Assembly: GCA_029213105.1 (NCBI GenBank)
Contig: JARGNS010000006.1
Span: 1 to 9,791, forward strand
Reading direction: 5' to 3'
Source: Planctomycetota bacterium
Lineage (GTDB): Bacteria > Planctomycetota > PLA2 > JAEUHO01
DNA: 9,791 bases
Shown here piece by piece: positions 1 through 7,142 of this stretch (positions are counted from its first letter, which is position 1; each line of letters begins with the position of its first letter). The translations under genes were made by a program, and so were the position numbers. The notes beneath the pieces are model-generated. The model worked only from the letters and a program-made list of their open reading frames with translations, had not been told where the DNA came from and ran no database searches.

Positions 1-1546
1 CGTCGGCGGTGGCCTCGTAGACCCCCGCCGGGCACATGTGCTCGTAGAGCTGGGCCAGCTCGGGCGGCACGGTCTCCCCCACCGTCAGGTGCGAGGGGAT
101 GTCATCGCGGGTCTGGTTGCCGGACTTGTAGACGGCATCGACCTTCTGGAGCTGCAGCGGCCCCTCAGGCGTGAAGGGCGTGCTCGCCCCCACCGTGCGG
201 CGCTCGTCGGCGTCGGGCTCGGACTTGATCTGCCCGCCGGGAAACGCGCCGCCCGTCAGCGTGGCCAGGACCGCCTTGATGGCACCGAAGAAGAACCCGC
301 TCTTGAACGCGAGGCGCATGTTGCGGCGCTTCTTCATGTCGCTGTACACGAAGCTCTCGCGCATGGCGGTGTCGTAACTCGACAGTCCCGCGGCGGAGGT
401 GTCGTTCGCCTTGAGCGCCTTGAAGATCGCGCGTGCGGACTCGATGCCCGACTTCATGGCGTAGTGGACGCCCTTGAGGGACGCCACCTCGACGAAGCCG
501 GCGCAGTCGCCGGTCAGCAGCACGCCGTCGCCCGAGAGGCGCTCGGGCAACGACCAGTAGCCGCCTTCGGGGATGGTCTTCGCCCCCCATTCCACGCACT
601 CGCCGCCGGCGAGGATCTTGGCGAAGAAGGGATGCTTCTTCATGTCCTGCAGCATGCGATGCACGTCGGTGTCGTGGGCTTCGTAGTCGAGGCCGACCAC
701 GAGGCCGACCGCCACGAGATCGTCGGCCAGCGGATACAGGAAGCTGCCGCCGAAGGCGCTCGTGGGAACGGGCCAGCCCATCGTGTGGACGATGGTGTCC
801 AGGGGCTGCTTGACCTCCCAGATCTCCTTGACGCCCAGGGCGTAGATCTGCGGGTTGGGGGAAGACACCCCCTGGGACTCCATCCACGCCTGGGCAAGCG
901 GACCGCGTGTGCCCTCGGAGAGGCACACGACGCGCGCGGTCAGGTCACCCGGCGGCTGGTAGGCGGGCGTCTGGCCGCCGTCGCGATCCAACCCTGTCGC
1001 CGTAGTGCGCACGCCCCGCACGGTCTGGCCGTCCATGAGCAGGGACTCGACCGGGAAGCCCGTGAACACGTTGACGCCGAGCTCCTCGGCCTTGCCGCCG
1101 AGCCAGGTCACCATCTCGCAGATCGACGCGATGTGGTTGCCGTGGTTCTTCATCGGCGGCGGCGTGGGGATGCGCCACGCACCGCCCTTGGTCAGGTAGT
1201 AGACCTTCTCCCCCTCCACGGCCTGGCGGAACGGGAAGTCCTCGAGGCCGAGGTCGGGGAACAGCTCCTGGAAGGAACGCGGGTTGACCACGGCCCCCGA
1301 AAGGTTGTGCTGCCCGAGCTCCTCGGCCTTCTCCAGCACCGCGATCTCGACCTCGCCCAGGCCGTCGCCGCCCTCGTTGTCCTTCTGGATCAGGCGCGCA
1401 AGCTCGATCGCGCAGGAGAGCCCCGCGGGACCGCCGCCGACGATGACGACGTCCATCGGGACGGCTTCCTCGTCAGGCGTATCCGTGCAGAGGAAGCGAT
1501 CGAGCGACAGCGCCGGTTGGTGCGTACTGGGTGCGAATTCGGCCAT
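1..1546 (-). CDS. Electron transfer flavoprotein:ubiquinone oxidoreductase (ETF-QO), 3' end beyond window
   Basis: ETF-QO is a membrane-associated FAD and 4Fe-4S enzyme that passes electrons from reduced ETF (fed by acyl-CoA and related dehydrogenases) to quinone. The visible 515 residues begin with a Rossmann FAD motif (VVIVGGGPAG, about 33-42). They continue through the family blocks GGSFLYPL (266-273), VAVGLVVGLDY (278-288), GAKTIPEGG (321-329) and the second FAD-contact segment LTGDCAGF (344-351) followed by HYAMKSG (361-367). Cys505 in MCPAGVYE is the first Fe-S cysteine of the C-terminal ferredoxin-like domain; the other three expected cysteines and the stop lie past the left edge. The ATG at 1546 sits 10 bases after the methyltransferase stop without a clear Shine-Dalgarno. 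ATG 1456 (Met31), preceded by GAGG, is an alternative, but the EEAVPMD lead-in resembles sequence conserved before the FAD motif in relatives, which favours 1546. No ETF subunit genes are visible. The family assignment is firm. Confidence 0.93.
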   Translation of the reverse strand, partial: MAEFAPSTHQPALSLDRFLCTDTPDEEAVPMDVVIVGGGPAGLSCAIELARLIQKDNEGGDGLGEVEIAVLEKAEELGQHNLSGAVVNPRSFQELFPDLGLEDFPFRQAVEGEKVYYLTKGGAWRIPTPPPMKNHGNHIASICEMVTWLGGKAEELGVNVFTGFPVESLLMDGQTVRGVRTTATGLDRDGGQTPAYQPPGDLTARVVCLSEGTRGPLAQAWMESQGVSSPNPQIYALGVKEIWEVKQPLDTIVHTMGWPVPTSAFGGSFLYPLADDLVAVGLVVGLDYEAHDTDVHRMLQDMKKHPFFAKILAGGECVEWGAKTIPEGGYWSLPERLSGDGVLLTGDCAGFVEVASLKGVHYAMKSGIESARAIFKALKANDTSAAGLSSYDTAMRESFVYSDMKKRRNMRLAFKSGFFFGAIKAVLATLTGGAFPGGQIKSEPDADERRTVGASTPFTPEGPLQLQKVDAVYKSGNQTRDDIPSHLTVGETVPPELAQLYEHMCPAGVYEATAD

Positions 1547-1556
1547 GCGAGAGAGC

Positions 1557-2210
1557 CTACCCGCGTCGCCGCCCCAGGGTGAGCAGGGACCCCTGCGTGT
1601 GCTTCCAGGAGGGCTCCTCGCCCGCGCCCAGGGGGTACTGGATGCACTGCTGCTCCAGTACGTCGAGGCCGGCGGACTCGAAGGCGCTGCGCCAGCCGCC
1701 CATGGAGAGGAGCGTCATGGGGCAGCCCAGATCCTCGGGCCATGCGTGGCTGTCCGGGTTCTCGCGGTAGTAGTCCACGATGCAAGCGAAGCGGCCGCCG
1801 GGAACGAGCAGCCGAGCGATCTCCGCCAGCGCGCCCTCGACGTCGGCCAGGTAGTAGAGGACCTCCATCGAGAAGATCCCGTGGAAGCTCCCGTGCTCCA
1901 GCTCGTGGGCGGGGAAGGCCGCCTGCTGGAACGCGACGTTCGCCAGCCCGGCGGAAGCCTGCTTGGCCCGCGCCACCATCTCGGGCGCCAGATCGAGTCC
2001 CGCAGCGTGGCCTTCGTCGCCGACGAGTGCGGCCGCCCAGCGGACGGTGTAGCCGTTGCCGCAGCCCACATCGAGGTAGTGCTGCCCGCGCTCGAGGCCG
2101 AGCTTCTCGAAGCCGACCCGCGCGCTGAACGCATGCCCCGACTCCATGCCCTCCGCCCGGCCGCGCTGGGCCCAGTCGTCGAAGATCTCCTGGACGCGTG
2201 CGGTGCTCAT
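1557..2210 (-). CDS. Class I SAM-dependent methyltransferase, substrate unknown
   Basis: This 217-residue protein is a small soluble Rossmann-type methyltransferase. Motif I is LDVGCGNGY (46-54), the SAM glycine loop. The acidic residue expected to bind the ribose is Asp73 in GLDLAPEM. The post-II strand is FSMEVLYYLADV (113-124), and LLVPGGRF (134-141) is the usual block before the last strands. The region after residue 145 (DYYRENPDSHAWPEDLG) is where substrate specificity would lie, and it does not let me name a substrate. The start ATG (2210-2208) overlaps the stop TGA (2209-2207) of the upstream aminopeptidase in an ATGA arrangement, which implies translational coupling and fixes the start; no Shine-Dalgarno is obvious. 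The stop is 10 bases from the ETF-QO start. Small-molecule methylation (quinone-like or lipid-like, or a metabolite) is more likely than rRNA, but this is a guess from general fold features only. Confidence 0.9.
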   Translation of the reverse strand: MSTARVQEIFDDWAQRGRAEGMESGHAFSARVGFEKLGLERGQHYLDVGCGNGYTVRWAAALVGDEGHAAGLDLAPEMVARAKQASAGLANVAFQQAAFPAHELEHGSFHGIFSMEVLYYLADVEGALAEIARLLVPGGRFACIVDYYRENPDSHAWPEDLGCPMTLLSMGGWRSAFESAGLDVLEQQCIQYPLGAGEEPSWKHTQGSLLTLGRRRG

Positions 2211-3487
2211 GAGCGCACCAGGTGTGCGCGCAGCGCGGCGATCATCGGTTCGTGATCACTGGCCGCACACATCTCGCGGCAGCTGTGCATCGAAAGCATC
2301 GGATTGCCCACATCCACCGTGCGCATGCCGAGTTCGGCCGAAGCGAGCGGGCCGATCGTGGAGCCACAGCGCAGGTCATTGCGGTGCGAGTAGTGCTGCG
2401 GCTCGAAGCCGGCGGCACGGCACGCCTCGACGAACTGCGCGCCCGTCTCGGCATCCGAAGCGTAGGACTGGTTCGCATTCCACTTGATGGTCGGGCCCTT
2501 GCCGAGCTGCGGCATGTGGGCTCCGTCGTGGCGCTCGGGATGGTTCGGATGCACGCCATGGGCCATGTCGACCGACACCATCAGCGACCGGGCGATGGCC
2601 CGCGGAAGGTCCTCCCCGGCACCACCGATGCGGGTGAGCACGTCGCGCAGGAACGCGCCGCTGGCACCGGACGCGCTGCGGCTGCCGACTTCCTCGTGAT
2701 CCCAGAAGGCGATGACCTGGGTCGCGCGCGAGCGCTCCGGCGCCTCGCCTGCCTGCTGCAGCGCCGTGAGGGCGGCATGGCACGAGGCGAGGTTGTCGAG
2801 GCGGCCCGAGAACACGAACTCATCGTCGGCACCGCCGAGCGTGGCGCCCGCCGCGTCGTAGAGCATGAGGTCGTGGGTCACGACCTCGCGATACGTCGCA
2901 TCGTGGGCGGCCAGCGCCCCGTCCAGGACCTGCTCCCAGGTCGGGCCGTCGGCCAGCGCGAAGAGCGGGTGCAGGTGCTGCTGGGCGTTGGGCTTCATGC
3001 CCGTCTCGCGGATCTCGCGGTGCAGGTGGATGGCCAGGCTCGGCACGCGCAGCAACGGGCCGGCGACGTCGATCAGGACCGTGCGCCCGTCCGCCAGGCG
3101 TACGCGGCCTGCGAGTCCGCAGTCGCGGTCGTACCACGTGTACTCGAGCAAGCCCCCGTAGGGCTCGATCAGCAGCTGGCGCGTGCCCTGGGCGTCGCGC
3201 GTCGCCGCCGGCGTGATGCGCAGGTTCGGCGAGTCCGTGTGCGCCCCGATGACGCGCATGCCGCCCTCGGCGGGCGGCACGCTACCGACGATGAAGGCGA
3301 TGATGCTGCCCTCGTGCCGCTCGACGTAACCACGCGTCCCCGGCTCCAGCGCCCAGGCGTCTTCCTCGCGGAAGCGCGTGTGGCCGGCCGCCTCGAGGCG
3401 ACGCGCCGTCTCGGCGACGGCGTGGTACGGCGTGGGTGCGGCATCGAGAAACGCGAGGAGATCGCGAACGTGGGCGTCGGCCTGCAT
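2207..3487 (-). CDS. apeB: M18 family metallo-aminopeptidase (aspartyl aminopeptidase type)
   Basis: This cytosolic dinuclear-zinc exopeptidase removes N-terminal residues, in this family preferably acidic ones, from peptides. The 426-residue length matches bacterial M18 enzymes. All expected metal and catalytic positions are present: His83 in GAHTDSPNLRI, bridging Asp231 in GRLDNLASC, the catalytic/metal pair Glu265-Glu266 in WDHEEVGS, Asp308 in SVDMAHGVHPNH, and His401 in MHSCREM. The N-terminal TPYHAV (19-24) is also typical. The open frame continues far upstream antisense to and through the protease gene, but family length and homology blocks put the start at ATG 3487, 11 bases after the protease stop. 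No strong Shine-Dalgarno precedes it, so translation may depend on coupling. The 3' end overlaps the methyltransferase start by four bases. Its position directly after a membrane protease suggests that it trims peptides released there, which is inference. The symbol follows usual naming of bacterial M18 proteins. Confidence 0.94.
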   Translation of the reverse strand: MQADAHVRDLLAFLDAAPTPYHAVAETARRLEAAGHTRFREEDAWALEPGTRGYVERHEGSIIAFIVGSVPPAEGGMRVIGAHTDSPNLRITPAATRDAQGTRQLLIEPYGGLLEYTWYDRDCGLAGRVRLADGRTVLIDVAGPLLRVPSLAIHLHREIRETGMKPNAQQHLHPLFALADGPTWEQVLDGALAAHDATYREVVTHDLMLYDAAGATLGGADDEFVFSGRLDNLASCHAALTALQQAGEAPERSRATQVIAFWDHEEVGSRSASGASGAFLRDVLTRIGGAGEDLPRAIARSLMVSVDMAHGVHPNHPERHDGAHMPQLGKGPTIKWNANQSYASDAETGAQFVEACRAAGFEPQHYSHRNDLRCGSTIGPLASAELGMRTVDVGNPMLSMHSCREMCAASDHEPMIAALRAHLVRS

Positions 3488-3498
3488 GAGCAGCGAGC

Positions 3499-4809
3499 CT
3501 ACGAGCGGAGGCGGCCATTGCAACGCGGGCACGAGGTCACGCGTTCCTGCAGGGACGGAGGCACCTTCACGGTCGCACCGCAATCCTCGCACGTGCGCAT
3601 GGCGTAGCCCGAGGCCTGCAGGAAGGCGTCGGACGCGGCGCGCGCCCGCAGGCTCTCCGGCGGCAGCGGGGGCGGCTGCGCGCCCCGAGCGCCTGCGGCG
3701 GAGGGCGCGGGCTCGACGGCCCCGAGCATGCCGCCCGTACCGAACAGCCCGCCCTCGTCGGCATCCCCCGCGCCGGACTCCCCGGCATCGCGGGCCGGCA
3801 CGGCCGTGGTCTCCTCCAGCGTGTGCAGCCCCACGACGCGGCGCCCCTTGGTGTTGCGGAACGCACGGTCGTAGGCACCGAAGTCGGCCATCCCCCCCAT
3901 GGATCGCAGGATGCGCACACGCTCCTCGAGCGGCGGATGGGTGCTGAACAGCGACGCGCCGCCGCCGCGCGCCTTGCGCAGGGGTGCGACGATGTACATG
4001 GGCGCGGTGACGCGGCTCGTGTCCGACAGCGGAGCAGCCCGGCCGCCGCCCAGCTTCTCCAGCGCCGAGGCGAGGCCCTCGGGGTAGCGCGTGAACATCG
4101 CCCCGGAGGCGTCCGCGAGGTACTCCCGCCGGCGCGAGAGCGCGAAGTACATGAGCTGCGCCAGGATCGGCGCGAGAATGAGCAGGACGAGCGCGCCGAT
4201 CATGATCGCGGCCTGGGCACCGCCCTGATCGTTGGAGGAGCGCGAGCGGCGTCCGCCGCCCGTGTACCACATCGCACGCAGGCCGACCTCCGCCAGCATC
4301 ACGATCGCCCCCATCATCACGCCGGCGGTGGTGAGCAGGGCCACGTCGCGGTTCTTGATGTGCCCGAGCTCGTGGGCGACGACGCCCTGGAGTTCATCGC
4401 GATCCAGGATGCGCAGCAGTCCGGTGGTCACCGCGACCGAGGCCTTCTGCGGGTCGCGACCGACCGCAAAGGCGTTGGGCGAGGGATCGTCGACCACGAA
4501 CACGCGCGGACGCTTGGGAAGCGCCGACGCGATCGTCATCTCCTCCACGAGGTTGAACAGCACCGGGTGGTGGGCGTGCTCGATCTCCCGAGCACCGGCC
4601 ATGTGCAGCATGATGTCGTCACCCTTGCTGACGGTGACCATCCAAAGGAACAGCCACAGGAGCAGCGCCCCGGCGCCCCCCACGACGAGGCCACCGGGGT
4701 CCTGGGTGAAGAGCCCCGCCACGGCCATGCCGATGAGCACGAGCAGGACGCCCATCCCGGCGAGCACGAAGGCCCCCCGGCGGCGATTGGAGCGGATCTG
4801 TTCCCACAC
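3499..4809 (-). CDS. htpX: HtpX-like M48 membrane metalloprotease with extra C-terminal zinc ribbon
   Basis: This is an inner-membrane zinc endoprotease of the HtpX group, expected to act in membrane protein quality control. Two N-terminal hydrophobic segments (about 12-34 and 42-60) are followed by the M48 domain with the zinc motif HELGH (146-150) and the third ligand Glu229 in REYLADASG. Two more hydrophobic stretches (about 157-180 and 200-223) lie between them, as in HtpX, and STHPPLEERV (289-298) is a further M48 hallmark. The protein has 436 residues against about 290 for E. coli HtpX. The surplus is a low-complexity Gly/Ala/Pro linker (about 338-385) ending in a Cys4 zinc ribbon (CEDC 407-410, CPRC 427-430). 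The start is GTG 4809, with GAGG in the 30-base gap after lemA; the same frame is closed upstream by the lemA stop codon. The LemA neighbour is typical for this family. The ribbon may bind a partner or substrate, but its role is unknown. Confidence 0.93.
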   Translation of the reverse strand: MWEQIRSNRRRGAFVLAGMGVLLVLIGMAVAGLFTQDPGGLVVGGAGALLLWLFLWMVTVSKGDDIMLHMAGAREIEHAHHPVLFNLVEEMTIASALPKRPRVFVVDDPSPNAFAVGRDPQKASVAVTTGLLRILDRDELQGVVAHELGHIKNRDVALLTTAGVMMGAIVMLAEVGLRAMWYTGGGRRSRSSNDQGGAQAAIMIGALVLLILAPILAQLMYFALSRRREYLADASGAMFTRYPEGLASALEKLGGGRAAPLSDTSRVTAPMYIVAPLRKARGGGASLFSTHPPLEERVRILRSMGGMADFGAYDRAFRNTKGRRVVGLHTLEETTAVPARDAGESGAGDADEGGLFGTGGMLGAVEPAPSAAGARGAQPPPLPPESLRARAASDAFLQASGYAMRTCEDCGATVKVPPSLQERVTSCPRCNGRLRS

Positions 4810-4839
4810 GGCGTAGCCGCCTCGGGCCCGTCGGTGGGC

Positions 4840-5385
4840 CTAGAACTCGACCTTCGGCACTTCGCGCTCGGCCGCGATCTCGATCTCGAACAGCTCGGCC
4901 TTCTCGAAGCCGCCACTGATGAGGTTGGCCGGGAACACCTCGCGCTTGTTGTTGTAGCGCGTCGCGGCATCGTTGTACGCCTGACGTGCGAAGCCGATGC
5001 GGTTCTCGGTCGAGGCCAGCTCTTCCTGCAGGGACAGGAAGTTCTGGTTGGCCTTGAGGTCGGGGTAGCGCTCGGAGAGGGCAAAGAGGTTGCCGAGCGC
5101 GGCACCGAGCAGGCCCTCGGCCTTGCCGGCTTCGCCCGGGGTCTTGGCTGCGACCGCCGCGGTGCGCGCCGAGATGACGGCCTCGAGGGTGTCCTTCTCA
5201 TGGGCCGCGTAGCCCTTGACCGTCTCCACCAGATTGGGGATCAGGTCATGACGCCGCTTGAGCTGGACATCGATCTGCGACCAGCCGTTGCGCGCCTCGT
5301 TCCGAGCGCGCACCAGGCTGTTGTAGATACCGATGAAGTACAGGGCGATCAGGACGAGAGCGCCGATGCCAATCGCAATACCCAT
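4840..5385 (-). CDS. lemA: LemA family membrane-anchored protein
   Basis: LemA proteins have one N-terminal membrane helix followed by an antiparallel helical bundle. Their biochemical function is not established, but their genes often accompany M48/HtpX proteases. The 181-residue protein shows a hydrophobic segment at 4-22, then YNSLVRARNEARNGW (21-35) and the family core WSQIDVQLKRRHDLIPNLVE (35-54). A second core follows at about 107-139 (YPDLKANQNF, STENRI, AYND), and it ends with VPKVEF, a familiar LemA tail. The length is normal. The ATG at 5385 has the best ribosome binding site of the minus-strand series (AAGGAG, 9 bases away), placed inside the last codons of the zinc-ribbon gene, whose stop is only 6 bases upstream. 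Strong initiation here suggests more LemA than flanking products. Cytoplasmic or external placement of the bundle cannot be read from the sequence with confidence. Confidence 0.94.
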   Translation of the reverse strand: MGIAIGIGALVLIALYFIGIYNSLVRARNEARNGWSQIDVQLKRRHDLIPNLVETVKGYAAHEKDTLEAVISARTAAVAAKTPGEAGKAEGLLGAALGNLFALSERYPDLKANQNFLSLQEELASTENRIGFARQAYNDAATRYNNKREVFPANLISGGFEKAELFEIEIAAEREVPKVEF

Positions 5386-5391
5386 GAACTG

Positions 5392-5841
5392 CTACTCCTT
5401 CTCGGGGGGTGGTTCGCCCGCGGGGGCCGCCGTGGAGAACTGTCCCAGGAACGCCCGGACCTTGGCAAGAGCGAGGTTGTCCTCGTCGCCGGCCGGGAGT
5501 TCGAGAGCCAGGATCTCCTCGAGTTCACCGCGATCGAACCAGAGACCATGGCCGCGTCGACAGCGATCCAGGATCACGTGCCCTGACGCGCCAGGCGTCT
5601 GGACGTGCGGCATCCTACCGTGGCAGCGGGGGCAGCGACGAACGGGGCCCGTGGTGCCCGCAGGCAGCTCCTCGAGCCGCTCCTCGAGGTCGTGCAGCAG
5701 CTGCGGCGCGCCGGCGGCTTCGAAGAGCAACCGCAGCTCATCCGCGTCGAACCACGTTCCGCAGCCGTCGATGCAGACATCCAGCTCGACGCCGTGGAAC
5801 TCCACGATGACCTGATCGATGTGGCAGACGGGGCACTGCAT
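5392..5841 (-). CDS. Double zf-TFIIB zinc-ribbon protein
   Basis: This 149-residue acidic protein has two tandem zf-TFIIB-type zinc ribbons. Ribbon 1 uses Cys3, Cys6 (CPVC), Cys23 and Cys27, followed by GTWFDADEL. Ribbon 2 uses Cys70, Cys73 (CPRC), Cys94 and probably His98, followed by GLWFDRGEL. The W-F-D-x-x-E-L signature after the last ligand of each ribbon is diagnostic for this family. Between them lies a short charged helix-like stretch (about 45-60), and the C-terminus is a Pro/Glu-rich tail. No membrane segment or enzyme motif is visible. The molecular function of bacterial zf-TFIIB proteins is unknown; a DNA-binding role should not be assumed from the name. The ATG at 5841 is 13 bases after the transporter stop. 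It is preceded by a pyrimidine-rich stretch instead of a Shine-Dalgarno, which may mean leaderless or coupled translation. Adjacency to lemA and htpX suggests a shared membrane protein function. Confidence 0.88.
   Translation of the reverse strand: MQCPVCHIDQVIVEFHGVELDVCIDGCGTWFDADELRLLFEAAGAPQLLHDLEERLEELPAGTTGPVRRCPRCHGRMPHVQTPGASGHVILDRCRRGHGLWFDRGELEEILALELPAGDEDNLALAKVRAFLGQFSTAAPAGEPPPEKE
5395..5400 (-). promoter_or_regulatory. Strong Shine-Dalgarno for lemA, embedded in upstream gene
   Basis: On the minus strand this reads AAGGAG, 9 bases before the lemA ATG. It encodes the last two residues (Lys-Glu) of the zinc-ribbon protein, and the TAG stop falls between it and the lemA start. 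Ribosomes ending the upstream gene therefore finish on the binding site. It decides the lemA start. Confidence 0.8.
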
Positions 5842-5847
5842 GGGAGG

Positions 5848-5877
5848 AGGATACTCAGTCGGCGGGGCGTTGGTCGA
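5848..5877 (-). promoter_or_regulatory. Possible internal, leaderless promoter before the zinc-ribbon gene
   Basis: On the minus strand, TATCCT (5853-5848) lies 6 bases before the ATG of the zinc-ribbon gene, with TCGACC (5877-5872) 18 bases further upstream. Each matches the sigma-70 consensus at four of six positions. A -10 box this close to the start, together with the absence of a Shine-Dalgarno, is the layout expected for a leaderless mRNA. The site overlaps the 3' end of the transporter gene. Matches of this quality can occur by chance. Confidence 0.3.
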
Positions 5878-7108
5878 CCGGCTTGTCGCTCACGCCCTTC
5901 AGCAGCAACAGGCCGAGGAGGTAGAAGGCCCCCACCGCGAGGACGGCGGGACGTTGGTTGCCGTCCGTCAGGATCGTGACCACGCCGAACGTGACGGGGC
6001 CGAGGATCGAGCCCGTCTTGCCGCAGAGGGCGTAGAAGCCGAACAACTCCGACTCGCGCCCGGCGGGGATCAGTCGCGCCATGAACGCCCGCGAGGCCGC
6101 CTGGATGCTCCCGAGGCCCAGGCCCGCGAGACCCGCGACGACGAGGAAGAAGATGCGATCCTGGGCAAGATAGGCCGCGATCGCGACGCCGACCCACCAG
6201 ACGAGCATGATGCGCACCGTCCAGCGCGGGCCGAACTTGTCTGTCGGCGGCCCCATCAGCAGGCTGCCGAGGAGGGCCGTGACCTGCACGATCGCAAGCA
6301 TGCCCAGGGTCTGGACCGGGGTGAACCCGAGCGTCTTGTCGGCGTAGCGCGCCGCGAAGAACACGACCGTGATCACGCCGTCCATGTAGACGAAGAACGC
6401 GATCAGGAAGCGCCGCAGATCCGGCATGCCCCAGACGTCCTTGATGGTCGCCAGGGTCTGTGTGAAGCCCTGCTTCGCCGCAGCCATCAGGCCCATGCCC
6501 GTGGGACGGTCGGGAGGCAGGCGCAGGAACGTCGGGAGGGCGAAGAGCGCCCACTGCACGGCGATGGCGATCCAGATCCACGACCACTGCCCGTGCTCGA
6601 GCAGCGGCCAGGCGATCGCGAGCGCGACGAGAGAGCCCGCGTAGCCGACGGCGAAGCCCAGGGCAGAGACCCGCCCGCGCCGCTCGGCCGGCGCGATGTC
6701 GGGCAGGTAGGCGTTGTAGAAGACGAGTCCGCCCTCGAAGCCGATGTTGGCCAGGGCGGCCATGATCCCGCCGAAGAGCACCATGCGGGTGCCCCCCGGG
6801 CCCACCAGGGGGAGGGCCAGGACCGCGCCGATGCCCAGCACCGTGTAGGCGGCCAGCAGGCGCTTGCGCCGCCCCGTGTGGTCGGCGATGCCGCCCACGA
6901 ACGGGGCGGAGATGGCCACGAGGAGCATCGAGGAGGCGATGACCGCACCCCAGATGGCATCCGAGGGGGCTCCCGTGGGCTCTACGACGTACTTGGTGTA
7001 GTAGACCGAGTACATGGCCGCGAAGAGCACGGCGAAGGACGAGTTGCCGAAGTCGTAGAGCGCCCAGGCCCAGACGGTGCGCCGATCGTAGGGCTTCTCC
7101 GCGCTCAT
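5855..7108 (-). CDS. MFS transporter, UMF1-like family
   Basis: This 417-residue polytopic inner-membrane protein has hydrophobic segments throughout, consistent with the 12-helix major facilitator fold. Signatures point to the UMF1 (Unknown Major Facilitator 1, Atg22-like) group. These are the N-terminal WALYDFGNSSFA (15-26), the motif-A-like loop GGIADHTGRRKR (72-83) after helix 2, and the segment from GSIQAASRAFMARLIPAG (333-350) to FGFYALCGKTGSILGP (356-371) in the second half. The substrate is not known; the fungal relatives export amino acids from vacuoles, which is only a loose guide. The start ATG 7108 is chosen because the family signature begins right after it and GGAGG lies 11 bases upstream. 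The frame stays open to 7363, but that extension lies opposite the aldolase and has no family similarity. It is the first gene of the minus-strand series and faces the aldolase across a shared promoter region. Confidence 0.92.
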   Translation of the reverse strand: MSAEKPYDRRTVWAWALYDFGNSSFAVLFAAMYSVYYTKYVVEPTGAPSDAIWGAVIASSMLLVAISAPFVGGIADHTGRRKRLLAAYTVLGIGAVLALPLVGPGGTRMVLFGGIMAALANIGFEGGLVFYNAYLPDIAPAERRGRVSALGFAVGYAGSLVALAIAWPLLEHGQWSWIWIAIAVQWALFALPTFLRLPPDRPTGMGLMAAAKQGFTQTLATIKDVWGMPDLRRFLIAFFVYMDGVITVVFFAARYADKTLGFTPVQTLGMLAIVQVTALLGSLLMGPPTDKFGPRWTVRIMLVWWVGVAIAAYLAQDRIFFLVVAGLAGLGLGSIQAASRAFMARLIPAGRESELFGFYALCGKTGSILGPVTFGVVTILTDGNQRPAVLAVGAFYLLGLLLLKGVSDKPVDQRPAD

Positions 7109-7119
7109 GAGCCCTGCCG

Positions 7120-7124
7120 CCTCC
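7120..7124 (-). promoter_or_regulatory. Shine-Dalgarno for the MFS transporter
   Basis: On the minus strand this reads GGAGG, 11 bases before ATG 7108. It supports that start over the longer open frame, which would run into the aldolase gene. Confidence 0.6.
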
Positions 7125-7142
7125 AGCCACCGTGACCGGAGG

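Noticed and set aside
38..1582. Plus-strand open frame of 514 residues
   Set aside because: It is antisense to ETF-QO, whose motifs are clear. The product is rich in Arg, His, Leu and Gly without motifs.
2222..3607. Plus-strand open frame of 461 residues
   Set aside because: It is antisense to the M18 aminopeptidase, which has every catalytic residue in place.
3488..4270. N-terminal extension of the M18 frame into the protease gene
   Set aside because: The extension is an out-of-frame reading of htpX. M18 family length and the TPYHAV block near the N-terminus fit a start at 3487.
3823..5586. Plus-strand open frame of 587 residues
   Set aside because: It is fully antisense to htpX, lemA and part of the zinc-ribbon gene, has biased low-quality composition, and shows no domain. 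It is explained by codon bias of the real genes.
5392..5841. Reading the zf-TFIIB protein as a transcription initiation factor
   Set aside because: Only the ribbon fold is shared; the cyclin-like repeats of TFIIB are absent and the bacterial family is not known to act in transcription.
5819..7135. Plus-strand open frame of 438 residues
   Set aside because: It is antisense to the transporter; highly charged, repetitive composition fits a mirror of membrane helix codons.
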